Positions 9,509 to 18,254 of a stretch of 64,000 nt of DNA are shown one piece after another. The stretch is taken from positions 124,001-188,000 of the forward strand of contig NZ_JAGGOT010000022.1 in assembly GCF_018614195.1 (NCBI RefSeq), written 5' to 3'. The stretch is from Streptomyces sp. ISL-43. GTDB lineage: Bacteria > Actinomycetota > Actinomycetes > Streptomycetales > Streptomycetaceae. Position 1 is the first letter of the stretch. Each line of letters starts with the position of its first letter. Under the pieces are notes generated by a model, which was not told where the DNA came from, did not search any database, and was given only the letters and a program-made list of their open reading frames with translations. The position numbers were made by a program, and so were the translations under genes.

Positions 9509-9583
9509 CGGAGCCGGCCGGATTCGAACCGGTGTCCTCGCGATTTTGGAGACCGCGCGCGTCGACCTCTGCGCTACGGCTCC
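9509..9583 (-). tRNA. tRNA-Trp (anticodon CCA), divergent
   Basis: Read on the minus strand, the acceptor GGAGCCG pairs with CGGCTCC, the T-loop is TTCGAAT, and a 7-nt anticodon loop CTCCAAA on the stem GCGGT/ATCGC gives CCA (Trp). Oddities: the D-stem pairs well for only three or four base pairs with irregular spacing to the anticodon stem, the outer T-stem pair is A-C, and no 3' CCA is encoded. It borders the island-like 5.1-9.4 kb stretch, so it could be an integration site or an extra, specialised tRNA-Trp. Confidence 0.75.
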
Positions 9584-9612
9584 GCCCCGTCCGCCATCCT
9601 AGGCACTCGCGC

Positions 9613-10500
9613 CTAGATGACCGGCGGGCGGCCCAGCCGGGCCATGCGCGCCGCGGTGCGCCACCGCATCGGACTCCGCGGGCCGCCGCTGGTGCGCACG
9701 CCCTCGGCGAAGCCGGCGAACCAGGCCCGCAGCCCCGTCGCCGAGCGGGTGCGCGCGAGCGTCAACAGCGTCCAGACGCCGAGGTAGACGGGAACGAGGG
9801 GCGCGGGCAGATGGCGTTTGGCGAGCCAGACCCGGTTGCGGGCGGTCATCCGGAAGTAGACCGCGTGGCGGGCCGGGGACGTCTTGGGGTGCTGGAGCAG
9901 GAGCGCCGGTTCGTAGAGGATGTCCCAGCCCGCGTCCAGGGCCCGCCACGCCAAGTCGGTCTCCTCATGGGTGAAGAAGAACGCGTCCGGCCAGGTCCCG
10001 GTCTGCTCCAGCATCGGCATGGACAGGGCATGGCCGCCGCCGAGGAAGCTCGTCACCAGACCCCGCTTCATCGGGTCCTTGGCCCCCAGCCGGGGAACGT
10101 GGCGGCGCTGGGTCTGCCCGTTCTCGTCGGCGATCCGGAAGCTGACGATGCCGAGCCGGTCGGCTGCCGCGTACAGGTCGGCGATCCGGCGGATCACGTC
10201 GGCGTCGACCAGGAGGCCGTCGTCGTCCAGGTCCAGGAGGATGTCGACGTCCCCGGACTCCCGCAGCTCGCGCCAGGCGACGTTGCGGCCCCCGGACACA
10301 CCGAGGTTCTCCTCCAGCTCGATGACGGTCACGCCGTCCGGCAGACCCGGAAGCGCGCAGCCGTTGCCGACCACCACGACGCGCGCCGCGGGCTCGTCCT
10401 GCTCGGCCACCGAAGCCAGCAGGGCCCGCAGCTCGGGCATCCGGTCGCCCATGGTCAGCACTGCCACGCCCACTCGCGCTCGCCCCACTGCCCCCACCAC
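9613..10500 (-). CDS. Family 2 glycosyltransferase
   Basis: 295 residues with the GT-A start GVAVLTMGDR, VVVGNGC and LEENLGVSGGRNVAW, a DDD acidic motif (LLDLDDDGLLVDADVI) for metal/sugar-nucleotide binding, and the acceptor-side HEETDLAWRALDAG. The C-terminal region is helical and perhaps membrane-associated (PVYLGVWTLLTLA). These are hallmarks of GT2 enzymes such as rhamnosyl- or galactofuranosyltransferases. It lies 64 bases after EPSP synthase in the same direction, but nothing shows that it belongs to the aromatic pathway. It may be a conserved chromosomal gene, or it may glycosylate the product. Confidence 0.85.
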   Translation of the reverse strand: MVGAVGRARVGVAVLTMGDRMPELRALLASVAEQDEPAARVVVVGNGCALPGLPDGVTVIELEENLGVSGGRNVAWRELRESGDVDILLDLDDDGLLVDADVIRRIADLYAAADRLGIVSFRIADENGQTQRRHVPRLGAKDPMKRGLVTSFLGGGHALSMPMLEQTGTWPDAFFFTHEETDLAWRALDAGWDILYEPALLLQHPKTSPARHAVYFRMTARNRVWLAKRHLPAPLVPVYLGVWTLLTLARTRSATGLRAWFAGFAEGVRTSGGPRSPMRWRTAARMARLGRPPVI

Positions 10501-10564
10501 TTCCTTCCGGCACCCCGGTGAACGGCGAGCGTACCGCCGCCCACCGGGGTGCCGGTGGTGCCGG

Positions 10565-11839
10565 TCAGCCGAACAGGCGGCCCAGTTCCCCGTGGAAGCC
10601 CGGGAAGGTCTTCGCCACGCATGCCGGGTCGTCGAGGGTGATGCCGGCCGCGCGCAGGCCGAGTACCGAGAAGGACATCGCGATGCGGTGGTCGCGGTGG
10701 CAGTCGACCGTTGCCGGGGTGGGGGTGCCCGGGTGGACGGTGATGCGGTCCGGGCCCTCCTCCACGCGGATGCCGAGCGCGCGCAGGTTGCCCGCGACGG
10801 CGGCGATGCGGTCGGACTCCTTCAGGCGGGCGTGCGCGATACCGGTGATCGTGACGGGGGCGTCGGCGAGCGGGGCGATCGCGGCCATCGTCATGAAGGT
10901 GTCGGAGATGTCGCCCATGTCGACGGTGAATCCGCCGCGCAGCACTCCGGTGCCCGTGACCTCGGTCCACTCCGCGGTACGCGTCACCTGCGCCCCGGCG
11001 AGCCGCAACACGTCCACGAAGGCCGTATCGCCCTGCAGGCTGCCGGTGCCGAGGCCTTGGACCCGTACGGTGCGGCCGGTGACGGCCGCCGCCGCGAAGA
11101 AGTACGAGGCGGTCGAGGCGTCCGGTTCGATCTCGAGGTCGGCGGGCGCGTATCCGCCGGGGTGGACGGTGATCGCGCCGTCCTCCTCCTCCACGCGCGC
11201 CCCGAACTTCCGCATCAGGGCCAGGGTCATGTCCACGTACGGGCGGCTGACCAGGCGCGGTACGTCCACCGTGAGCGGCCCGCCCATCAGCGGGGCGGCC
11301 ATCAGCAGACCGGAGAGGTACTGGCTGCTGAGCCCGGAGTCCAGCTCGACGCGGCCGCCGGCGAGCCCGTTCGAGGTGAGGGTGAAGGGCAGGCCCGTAC
11401 CGCTCGCCTTCGCCCCGAGGCGGGTGAGCGCCTCCAGCAGCGGCCCCAGCGGGCGGGCCCGCAACTGCTCGGAGCCGTCGAAGGCGATGTCGCCGAATCC
11501 GGTGGCCGCGAAGGGCGGCAGGAAGCGCGCGGCGGTGCCGGCGTCCGCGCACCACACCCGGCCGGGGCCGGCCGGGCCGATTCCGCGCCCGGTCACCTGC
11601 CAGACCTCGCCGGAGCCGTCGCCGTAGCCGGAGCCGTCGCCGTATCCGTAACCGGCGTCCCCGACATCGCGCACGCCGGTGCCCAGGTCCGTCAGCGCGG
11701 CCCGGAAGGCGAGGGTGTCGTCGCTGACCAGCGGCGCGCTCAGGCGGCTGCGGCCGGGTGCGGCGGCCGCGAGCAGCAGCGCCCGGTTGGTGATGCTCTT
11801 GGAGCCCGGGATGCGGGCGTCGAGCACGGTGGTGGTCAT
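10565..11839 (-). CDS. aroA: 3-phosphoshikimate 1-carboxyvinyltransferase (EPSP synthase)
   Basis: 424 residues. It shows the phosphate/PEP-binding PGSKSITNRALLLAA at the N-terminus, the DAGTAARFL loop near residue 97, SSQYLSGLLMAAPLMGG, RLKESDRI and the C-terminal DCHRDHRIAMSF. It joins shikimate-3-phosphate and PEP to give EPSP. Its ATG overlaps the transketolase stop (ATGA), so translation is coupled. A low-complexity insertion of Gly/Tyr/Asp (GYGYGDGSGYGDGSG, about residues 62-76), encoded by imperfect DNA repeats, is not usual for the family. It is the last gene of the supply operon; the shikimate kinase it needs is not in the window. Confidence 0.95.
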   Translation of the reverse strand: MTTTVLDARIPGSKSITNRALLLAAAAPGRSRLSAPLVSDDTLAFRAALTDLGTGVRDVGDAGYGYGDGSGYGDGSGEVWQVTGRGIGPAGPGRVWCADAGTAARFLPPFAATGFGDIAFDGSEQLRARPLGPLLEALTRLGAKASGTGLPFTLTSNGLAGGRVELDSGLSSQYLSGLLMAAPLMGGPLTVDVPRLVSRPYVDMTLALMRKFGARVEEEDGAITVHPGGYAPADLEIEPDASTASYFFAAAAVTGRTVRVQGLGTGSLQGDTAFVDVLRLAGAQVTRTAEWTEVTGTGVLRGGFTVDMGDISDTFMTMAAIAPLADAPVTITGIAHARLKESDRIAAVAGNLRALGIRVEEGPDRITVHPGTPTPATVDCHRDHRIAMSFSVLGLRAAGITLDDPACVAKTFPGFHGELGRLFG

Positions 11840-13974
11840 CGGGCCGTGGACTTGCGGCGGGCGGCGCGCTCGAAGCTCGCGCGGGCGGCGGCGGCGACCT
11901 TGGGCGCGGTCAGGCCGTGCAGTTCGTACAGGGACTGGTACGGGGCCGAGGCGCCGAAGGAGTCGATGCCCAGCGAGGTGCCGGCCGCGCCGACCAGGGC
12001 GTACCAGCCGAGGCTGGAGCCGGCCTCGACGGAGACCCGGGCGTCGACCTCGCTGGGCAGCACCTCCTCGCGGTACGCCTCCTCCTGCGCCTGGAACCAT
12101 TCCAGGCAGGGCATGGAGACCACGCGGGTGGCGAGGCCCTCGGCCTGCAGGATGCGGCGGGCGTCGAGTGCGATGGGCACCTCGCTGCCGGTGGCGATGA
12201 GGATGGCCTCGGGGCGGCCGCCGTCGGCCTCGGCCAGGACGTAGCCGCCGCGCGCGGCGCCCTCGGCGGGGGACAGCCCGCTCTCCGCGGTGCGCTCCAG
12301 GACGGGCAGGTTCTGCCGGGACAGGCACAGGCCCGCCGGGCGGTCGTCGTTCTCCAGGATGGTGCGCCAGGCGATGACGGTCTCGTTCGCGTCGGCGGGC
12401 CGGACCACGTCCAGGCCCGGGATGGCGCGCAGCGACCAGAGGTGCTCGATGGGCTGGTGGGTGGGGCCGTCCTCGCCGAGCCCGATGGAGTCGTGGGTCC
12501 AGACGTAGGTGACGGGCAGCTTCATCATGGCCGCGAGGCGGACGGCGGGGCGCATGTAGTCGGAGAAGACGAGGAAGGTGCCGCCGTAGGGGCGGGTCCC
12601 GCCGTGCAGGGCGATGCCGTTGAGGATGGCGCCCATGGCGTGCTCGCGGATGCCGAAGTGCAGGGTCCGGCCGTACTGGTGGCCGGAGTAGGCCTCGGTC
12701 GCCAGCTCCTCGGGGATGAAGGACGGTTCGCCCTTCATGGTGGTGAGGTTGGACTCGGCGAGGTCGGCGGAGCCGCCCCACAGTTCGGGCAGTACGGCGG
12801 CCAGCGCGTTCAGCACCTCGCCGGACGCCTTGCGGGTGGCCATCTGGCCGTTGGCGGGGAAGACCGGCAGGCTCTCCTGCCAGCCCTCGGGCAGCCGGCG
12901 CTCGCTGAGGCGGTCGAAGAGTTCCGCGCGCTCGGGGTTGAGGGCGCGCCAGTCGGCGAGGGTCTTGTCCCACTGGCGGTGCGCCTCGGCGCCTCGGTCT
13001 GCGACCCGGCGGGCGTGGCCCAGGACTTCGGCGGGGACCTGGAAGGAGAGGGAGGGGTCGAGGCCCATCGCGGCCTTGGCGCCGGCGGCCTCCTCGGCGC
13101 CGAGGGCGGATCCGTGGATGCCTCCGGTGTTGCGCTTGCGGGGCGCGGGCCAGCCGATGATCGTGCGCAGCGATACGAGGGAGGGCCGGTCGGTGGTGTC
13201 GCGGGCGGTGGTGAGCGCCCGGTGCAGGGCCTCGATGTCCTCGTAGTACCCGTGGTCCCCGCCGTTCGCGGTCCAGTCGACCTCCTGGACGTGCCAGCCG
13301 TACGCCCGGTAGCGGGCGAGGGTGTCCTCGGAGTGGGCGATCTGCCGGTCGTCCTCGATGGAGATGCGGTTCTCGTCGTAGAGGACGACGAGGTTGCCCA
13401 GGCGCTGGTGGCCGGCGAGCGAGCTGGCCTCGTGCGCGACGCCCTCCTCCAGGTCGCCTTCGGAGGCGATGGCCCAGACGGTGTGGTCGAAGGGGGAGGT
13501 GCCGGGGGCGGCCTCCGGGTCGAACAGGCCGCGCTCGCGGCGGGCGGCCATCGCCATGCCCACGGCGTTGGCGAGGCCCTGGCCGAGGGGGCCCGTGGTG
13601 GTCTCCACGCCGGGGGTGTGCCCGTACTCGGGGTGGGCGGGGGTCAGACTGCCCTCGGTGCGCAGGCCCTTGAGGTCGTCGAGGGTGAGCCCGTAGCCCG
13701 ACAGGTAGAGCTGCGTGTACAGGGTCAGGCTGGCGTGGCCGCAGGAGAGCACGAAGCGGTCGCGGCCGGCCCAGCGCGGGTCCTGGGGGTCGTGGCGCAG
13801 CAGCTGCTGGAAGAGCAGGTAGGCGGCCGGCGCGAGGCTCATGGCGGTGCCGGGGTGGCCGTGGCCGGCCGCCTCCACGGCGTCCACGGTCAGCGCGCGG
13901 GCGACCTCGACGGCCCGGCGGTCGGCGTCCTCCCAGAGCAGGGCGGGCGCCTGCGGGGCGGTGGCGACGGTCAT
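11836..13974 (-). CDS. tkt: Transketolase (cluster copy)
   Basis: Full-length transketolase, 712 residues. It has the N-terminal GHGHPGTAMSLAPAAYLLF, the thiamine-pyrophosphate motif (SEGDLEEGVAHEA...YDENRIS), the pyrimidine-domain GEDGPTHQPIEHL and a C-terminal domain. It interconverts sugar phosphates and yields erythrose-4-phosphate, one of the two substrates of DAHP synthase. The ATG overlaps the stop of a 115-codon Ala/Pro/Val-rich frame, and its own stop overlaps EPSP synthase. A transketolase inside a shikimate operon shows the operon is built to raise precursor supply. A housekeeping copy is expected elsewhere. Confidence 0.96.
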   Translation of the reverse strand: MTVATAPQAPALLWEDADRRAVEVARALTVDAVEAAGHGHPGTAMSLAPAAYLLFQQLLRHDPQDPRWAGRDRFVLSCGHASLTLYTQLYLSGYGLTLDDLKGLRTEGSLTPAHPEYGHTPGVETTTGPLGQGLANAVGMAMAARRERGLFDPEAAPGTSPFDHTVWAIASEGDLEEGVAHEASSLAGHQRLGNLVVLYDENRISIEDDRQIAHSEDTLARYRAYGWHVQEVDWTANGGDHGYYEDIEALHRALTTARDTTDRPSLVSLRTIIGWPAPRKRNTGGIHGSALGAEEAAGAKAAMGLDPSLSFQVPAEVLGHARRVADRGAEAHRQWDKTLADWRALNPERAELFDRLSERRLPEGWQESLPVFPANGQMATRKASGEVLNALAAVLPELWGGSADLAESNLTTMKGEPSFIPEELATEAYSGHQYGRTLHFGIREHAMGAILNGIALHGGTRPYGGTFLVFSDYMRPAVRLAAMMKLPVTYVWTHDSIGLGEDGPTHQPIEHLWSLRAIPGLDVVRPADANETVIAWRTILENDDRPAGLCLSRQNLPVLERTAESGLSPAEGAARGGYVLAEADGGRPEAILIATGSEVPIALDARRILQAEGLATRVVSMPCLEWFQAQEEAYREEVLPSEVDARVSVEAGSSLGWYALVGAAGTSLGIDSFGASAPYQSLYELHGLTAPKVAAAARASFERAARRKSTAR

Positions 13975-14318
13975 GAGGGGCCTTCCTGTTCGGCGGATTC
14001 GGCGGGTACGAGTGCTCTGGCGGGTACGGGGACTGCGGCGCGCGCGGAGGCTCCGGCGGCTACGGGGACTCCGGCGCGCGCCGCAACCACGGGTACTGCG
14101 GGCTGTGCCGCCGCTCCGGCAGGTACGGCGGGTACGGGGACTGCGGCCCGTACCTGTGCTCCGACGGGTACAGGGGCGCCGCCCGCGCGAGCGGCAGCTG
14201 CCGGCGCTGCGGCGTGGGCCCGTGCTCCGGCCGAGCCGGTGTGGGCGTAGCGGTGGCCGACCGCCCGGGCGCGCCGCAGCGCGCGGGCGCGGGCGTACCG
14301 GACGGGGGCCCGCCTCAC
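13971..14318 (-). CDS. Putative Ala/Pro/Val-rich 115-residue protein of unknown function
   Basis: This frame fills the whole gap between 3-dehydroquinate synthase and transketolase. Its GTG overlaps the stop of the former (GTGA) and its TGA overlaps the start of the latter (ATGA), the same coupling used throughout the operon. The protein begins basic ([20 protein letters not shown]) and then becomes repetitive, with motifs such as AAVPVPA and GVPVAAG, ending acidic (AESAEQEGPS). The DNA has matching imperfect repeats and weaker third-position GC than its neighbours. It may be a real linker-like protein, or a non-coding repeat expansion that kept the reading frame. Confidence 0.4.
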   Translation of the reverse strand: MRRAPVRYARARALRRARAVGHRYAHTGSAGARAHAAAPAAAARAGGAPVPVGAQVRAAVPVPAVPAGAAAQPAVPVVAARAGVPVAAGASARAAVPVPARALVPAESAEQEGPS

Positions 14319-15406
14319 CGGGCGAGCCGCTCGTAGGCGGCCCGCAGGAGGGCCTCGTCCGGTGCGGTGAGCAGGGCGGGGCGGCCGATGGCGTCGAGGA
14401 CGACCAGGCGCAGCCGGTTGCCGCGGGTCTTCTTGTCGATGCTCATCGCGTCGCGCAGCGGTGCCCAGTCCCCGGTGTGGGCGGTGGGCAGACCGGCGGC
14501 GGCGAGGAGGGTGCGGTGGCGCTGCACGTCGGCGGCGGACAGCCGGCCGTCGAGGCGGGCGAGTTCGGCGGCGAAGACCATGCCCGCGGCCACCGCGTGG
14601 CCGTGGCGGACGCGGTAGCCGGCGACGCGCTCGATGGCGTGGCCGAGGGTGTGGCCGTAGTTGAGGTGTTCGCGGCGGCCGTCCTCCCTGAAGTCCTCGG
14701 TGACGACCTCCGCCTTGACGCGGATGGCGCGTTCCACGAGCTCGCGGGTGTGGAAGGTGCCGGCCGGGTCCTCCTCGACGAGGCGCAGGATCTCCGGGTC
14801 GGCGATGAAGCCGGCCTTGACGACCTCGGCGAGGCCGCTGACGTAGTCGGCGCGCGGCAGGGTGTCCAGCAGGTCCAGGTCGCACAGGACCCCGGCGGGC
14901 GGGTGGAAGGCGCCGACGAGGTTCTTGCCCTGGGGCAGGTTGACGGCGGTCTTCCCGCCGATGGCCGCGTCGACCATGCCGAGCAGGGTGGTCGGCACGA
15001 GGACGAGCCGTACGCCGCGCAGCCAGCCGGCGGCGGCGAATCCGGCGAGGTCGGTGGTGGCGCCGCCGCCGACGGCCACGACGGCGTCGGAGCGGGTGAA
15101 CCCGGCGTCGGCCAGCGCCCGCCACAGGTTGACCACGACGGTGACGTCCTTGGCGGCCTCGCCCTCGGGCACTTCGAGGGAGACCACGATGCGTCCCTCG
15201 TCGGTGAGTTCGCGCGCGATCTTGCGGGCCGTCGGCAGCAGGGTGCGCGAGTGGACGACGGCCACTCGCAGCGGTTCGGCGCCCAGCACGCGGCCGGTCT
15301 CGCCGGTCAGGCCGCGGCCGACGACGGCCTCGTACGGCCGCTCGCCGCCGACCGGGATGCGGGTGCTGCCCGTCAGGGTCGGCGTATTCAGGGTCGGGGT
15401 ACTCAC
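14315..15406 (-). CDS. aroB: 3-dehydroquinate synthase
   Basis: 363 residues from a GTG that overlaps the chorismate synthase stop (GTGA). It has the NAD-binding and active-site blocks of the family: [53 protein letters not shown], and the metal-binding [13 protein letters not shown] followed by [10 protein letters not shown]. It cyclises DAHP to 3-dehydroquinate. All key residues appear present, and the length matches primary AroB enzymes. This argues for a true dehydroquinate synthase rather than a sugar-phosphate cyclase variant such as aminodehydroquinate or valiolone synthase. Confidence 0.95.
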   Translation of the reverse strand: MSTPTLNTPTLTGSTRIPVGGERPYEAVVGRGLTGETGRVLGAEPLRVAVVHSRTLLPTARKIARELTDEGRIVVSLEVPEGEAAKDVTVVVNLWRALADAGFTRSDAVVAVGGGATTDLAGFAAAGWLRGVRLVLVPTTLLGMVDAAIGGKTAVNLPQGKNLVGAFHPPAGVLCDLDLLDTLPRADYVSGLAEVVKAGFIADPEILRLVEEDPAGTFHTRELVERAIRVKAEVVTEDFREDGRREHLNYGHTLGHAIERVAGYRVRHGHAVAAGMVFAAELARLDGRLSAADVQRHRTLLAAAGLPTAHTGDWAPLRDAMSIDKKTRGNRLRLVVLDAIGRPALLTAPDEALLRAAYERLAR

Positions 15407-16587
15407 CGGACGGCCAGGTTCTCGAGGTAGCCCCGGTGGTTGCGGGAGGTCTCGGCGACGGAGTCGCCGCCGAACTTCTCCAGCGCGGCGTGGGCGAGGA
15501 CCAGCGCGGTCATGGCCTCGGCGACGACGGCCGCGGCGGGCACCGCGCAGACGTCGGAGCGCTGGTGGTGGGCGGCGGCCGGCTCGCCGGTGGCGACGTC
15601 GATGGTGGCCAGGGCGCGCGGCACGGTGGCGATGGGCTTCATGGCGGCGCGCACGCGCAGCGGCTCGCCGGTGGTCATGCCGCCCTCGACGCCGCCGGAG
15701 CGGGCGGTGCGGCGGCGGATGCCCTCCTCGCCGCGCTCGATCTCGTCGTGGGCGAGGGAGCCGGGGACACGGGCGAGGCCGAAGCCGTCGCCGAACTCGA
15801 CGCCCTTGATGGCCTGGATGCCCATGAGGGCGGCGGCCAGGCGGGAGTCGATGCGCCGGTCGCCGTGGACGTAGCTGCCCAGGCCCGGCGGCAGCCCGTA
15901 GGCGAGGACCTCGACGACCCCGCCGAGGGTGTCCCCGTCCTGGTGGGCCCGGTCGACCTCGGCGACCATCGCGAGGGAGGCCTCGGGGTCGAGGCAGCGC
16001 ACCGGGTCGGCGTCGACGCGTTCGGTGTCGCCGGGACCGGGCACCACGCCCTCGGGGGCGGCGGCGGCTCCCAGGGAGACGACGTGGCTGACGATGGTGA
16101 TCCCGTACGCCTGCTGCAGGAAGGCGCGGGCGACCTCGCCGAGGGCGACGCGGGCGGCGGTCTCGCGGGCGCTGGCCCGCTCCAGTACGGGCCGGGCGTC
16201 GTCGAATCCGTACTTCTGCATGCCGGCGAGGTCGGCGTGGCCGGGCCGGGGGCGCGAGAGGGGGGCGTTGCGCGCCTGGCCGGCCAGGACCTCCGCGTCG
16301 ACGCCGTCGGCGGCCATCACCGTCTGCCACTTGGGCCATTCGGTGTTGCCGATCTGGAGGGAGACCGGCCCGCCCTGGGTGAGGCCGTGGCGGACGCCGC
16401 CGAGGAAGGTCACATCGTCCCGCTCGAAGGCCATCCGGGCGCCACGGCCGTGGCCGAGGCGGCGGCGGGCCAGGGAGTCGGCGACCGCCTTGGTGGAGAC
16501 TTCCACTCCGGCGGGCAGGCCTTCGAGGACGGCGGTGAGTGCGGGGCCGTGCGATTCGCCCGCGGTGAGCCATCGCAAAGTACTCAA
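15403..16587 (-). CDS. aroC: Chorismate synthase
   Basis: 394 residues starting [20 protein letters not shown]. Family signatures include [25 protein letters not shown], the [19 protein letters not shown] block and [21 protein letters not shown]. It converts EPSP to chorismate and needs reduced FMN. It is coupled to 3-dehydroquinate synthase downstream. About 118 bases separate it from prephenate dehydrogenase upstream, with no obvious terminator. The aroC-aroB order is like that of primary loci, but this copy lacks shikimate kinase and sits among specialised genes. Confidence 0.96.
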   Translation of the reverse strand: MSTLRWLTAGESHGPALTAVLEGLPAGVEVSTKAVADSLARRRLGHGRGARMAFERDDVTFLGGVRHGLTQGGPVSLQIGNTEWPKWQTVMAADGVDAEVLAGQARNAPLSRPRPGHADLAGMQKYGFDDARPVLERASARETAARVALGEVARAFLQQAYGITIVSHVVSLGAAAAPEGVVPGPGDTERVDADPVRCLDPEASLAMVAEVDRAHQDGDTLGGVVEVLAYGLPPGLGSYVHGDRRIDSRLAAALMGIQAIKGVEFGDGFGLARVPGSLAHDEIERGEEGIRRRTARSGGVEGGMTTGEPLRVRAAMKPIATVPRALATIDVATGEPAAAHHQRSDVCAVPAAAVVAEAMTALVLAHAALEKFGGDSVAETSRNHRGYLENLAVR

Positions 16588-16705
16588 GGGTGATCCTCTG
16601 TCGTGCGGCGCGGAACGCCGGCGTGGTGTGCGGTGGGGTGGACGGCACCCGGCGCGGCCGGGCGTACGGGGCTGCGGGCGTCCGGCCTTGGCGGCCGTCG
16701 AGCGC

Positions 16706-17833
16706 TCAGACCCCGACGGCGACCGGAGGGGCCTCGATCGGACCCATGCGCTGGACCCGCCAGCCGGCGCTCATCAGGAGCTGGGCCATGTTCATGGCGG
16801 TGCCGCGGGAGACCATCAGCTCGACCAGGCCGCTCTCGCCGCCGGGCGAGTGGTCGATGGTCATGTCCTCGATGTTGACGCCGAGTTCGGCGGCGCTCGC
16901 GAGGAGCCGGGCCAGTTCGCCGGGCTGGTCCCCGATCAGTACCCGGACCGGGGCGCAGGCGGGCACCGGGTGCCCGTGCTTTCCGGGGATGCGGTCGCGG
17001 CCGCTGATGCCGCGGCCGAGCAGGTCGGCCAGGAGCGTGGTGCCCTGGGCGCGTTCGTCGGCGTCGTCGGTGGCGAGGCCCCGCAGGGCGCCCACGGTGA
17101 CCTGGAGGTCTTCGGCGAGTTCGGTCAGCACGTCGGCGACCGCGGTGGCGTTGGACTCCAGGATGTCGCTCCACAGCCGGGGGTCTCCCCCGGCGATCCG
17201 GGTCACGTCGCGCAGCCCCTGGCCGGCGAGGCGGCAGGCGTCCTCCTGGACGTGCTGCAGGCGGGCGGCCATCAGCGAGGCGACGACGTGCGGGGTGTGC
17301 GAGACGCGGGCCACGGCCCGGTCGTGCGCGTCGCTGTCCATCACGACGGGCACGGCTCCGCAGAGGGAGACCATCATCAGTGCCATGTTGAGCGCTTCGC
17401 GGCCGGTATCGGCCGTGGGGGTCAGGACCCAGGAGCGGCCCTCGAAGAGGGTGGCGCAGGCGGCGAGCGGGCCGGAGCGCTCCCGGCCGGCCATGGGGTG
17501 TCCGCCGATGAAGGTGGCGGGGTCGGCGCCGGCGGCGATGACGCCGATCTCCGGTTCGGTCTTGACGCTGGCGACGTCGGTGTACGAGCGGGCGAGGCCC
17601 AGCTTCTGCTGGGCGGCGAGCACCGCTCCGACGTGGGCCGGCGGGACGGCCAGGATGGCCAGGTCGACGGTGTTCTTCGGGGGGCCGACGGTGCCGGCGC
17701 CGAGCGAGGCGGCGGTGCGGGCGGCCGAATCGTTCTCGTCGATGAGGTGGACGGCGACCCCGCGCCCGGACAGGGCGAGCGCGATGGAGGTTCCGATGAG
17801 TCCCGTTCCCACCACCGCGGCGGAGCGGATCAT
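16706..17833 (-). CDS. tyrA: Prephenate dehydrogenase with ACT domain
   Basis: 375 residues. The N-terminal Rossmann motif is [17 protein letters not shown]; next come the TyrA signatures [24 protein letters not shown] and [14 protein letters not shown]-terminal ACT-type regulatory domain ([20 protein letters not shown], then GVNIEDMTI) could bind tyrosine. It converts prephenate to 4-hydroxyphenylpyruvate. The start ATG overlaps the chorismate mutase stop (ATGA). The pair gives a dedicated route to 4-hydroxyphenylpyruvate and, with the aminotransferase, to tyrosine, like NovF/CloF in aminocoumarin pathways. Arogenate specificity cannot be excluded. Confidence 0.93.
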   Translation of the reverse strand: MIRSAAVVGTGLIGTSIALALSGRGVAVHLIDENDSAARTAASLGAGTVGPPKNTVDLAILAVPPAHVGAVLAAQQKLGLARSYTDVASVKTEPEIGVIAAGADPATFIGGHPMAGRERSGPLAACATLFEGRSWVLTPTADTGREALNMALMMVSLCGAVPVVMDSDAHDRAVARVSHTPHVVASLMAARLQHVQEDACRLAGQGLRDVTRIAGGDPRLWSDILESNATAVADVLTELAEDLQVTVGALRGLATDDADERAQGTTLLADLLGRGISGRDRIPGKHGHPVPACAPVRVLIGDQPGELARLLASAAELGVNIEDMTIDHSPGGESGLVELMVSRGTAMNMAQLLMSAGWRVQRMGPIEAPPVAVGV

Positions 17834-18207
17834 CTCGGCTCCCCGGCCACGGCGAGGTCTCTGCGCAGGGCTGCCGCGCCGCCCAGGTAGATGTGCTTGA
17901 TCTCGGGCTTGGACAGGTCCGTCTCGGCGTACGCGAGGATCCGGACGACGCGGGGCAGGGACCCGGCGATGTCCAGTTCCTGCGCACACATCAGCGGCAC
18001 GTCGGTGACGCCCAGTTCGCGGGCGGCCACCGCCGGGAACTCGCTGACCAGGTCCGGGGTCGCCGTGAAGAGCACGCTGACCAGGTCGTCCTGGTCGAGT
18101 CCGTTGGCCGCGAGCATCTCCTGGAACAGCGTCCGGACCCCGTCCAGCAGGTGGACCCGCTCGTCGACTTCCAGCTGGATGGCACCGCGCAGGGCACGCA
18201 CGGACAT
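17830..18207 (-). CDS. aroH: Chorismate mutase, AroH (trimeric) type
   Basis: 125 residues, the full size of Bacillus-type AroH mutases. It has the N-terminal VRALRGAIQLEVDE, whose arginine matches the catalytic-site Arg, the central PLMCAQELDIAGSLPRVVRIL with the active-site Glu and Arg, and the C-terminal IKHIYLGGAAALR. It rearranges chorismate to prephenate. The AroH fold is far less common than AroQ in primary metabolism and occurs in specialised clusters. It is coupled to prephenate dehydrogenase and lies 47 bases after DAHP synthase. Confidence 0.93.
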   Translation of the reverse strand: MSVRALRGAIQLEVDERVHLLDGVRTLFQEMLAANGLDQDDLVSVLFTATPDLVSEFPAVAARELGVTDVPLMCAQELDIAGSLPRVVRILAYAETDLSKPEIKHIYLGGAAALRRDLAVAGEPR

Positions 18208-18254
18208 GGTCTTCTCCCTTTGCTGAGGACGGTACGTCGATCGGTCGCGCGGGA

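Noticed and set aside
10565..16648. Very long fused frames on minus strand (777-802 codons)
   Set aside because: They are run-on extensions of EPSP synthase and dehydroquinate synthase frames through their neighbours in other phases; true starts are fixed by ATGA/GTGA overlaps.
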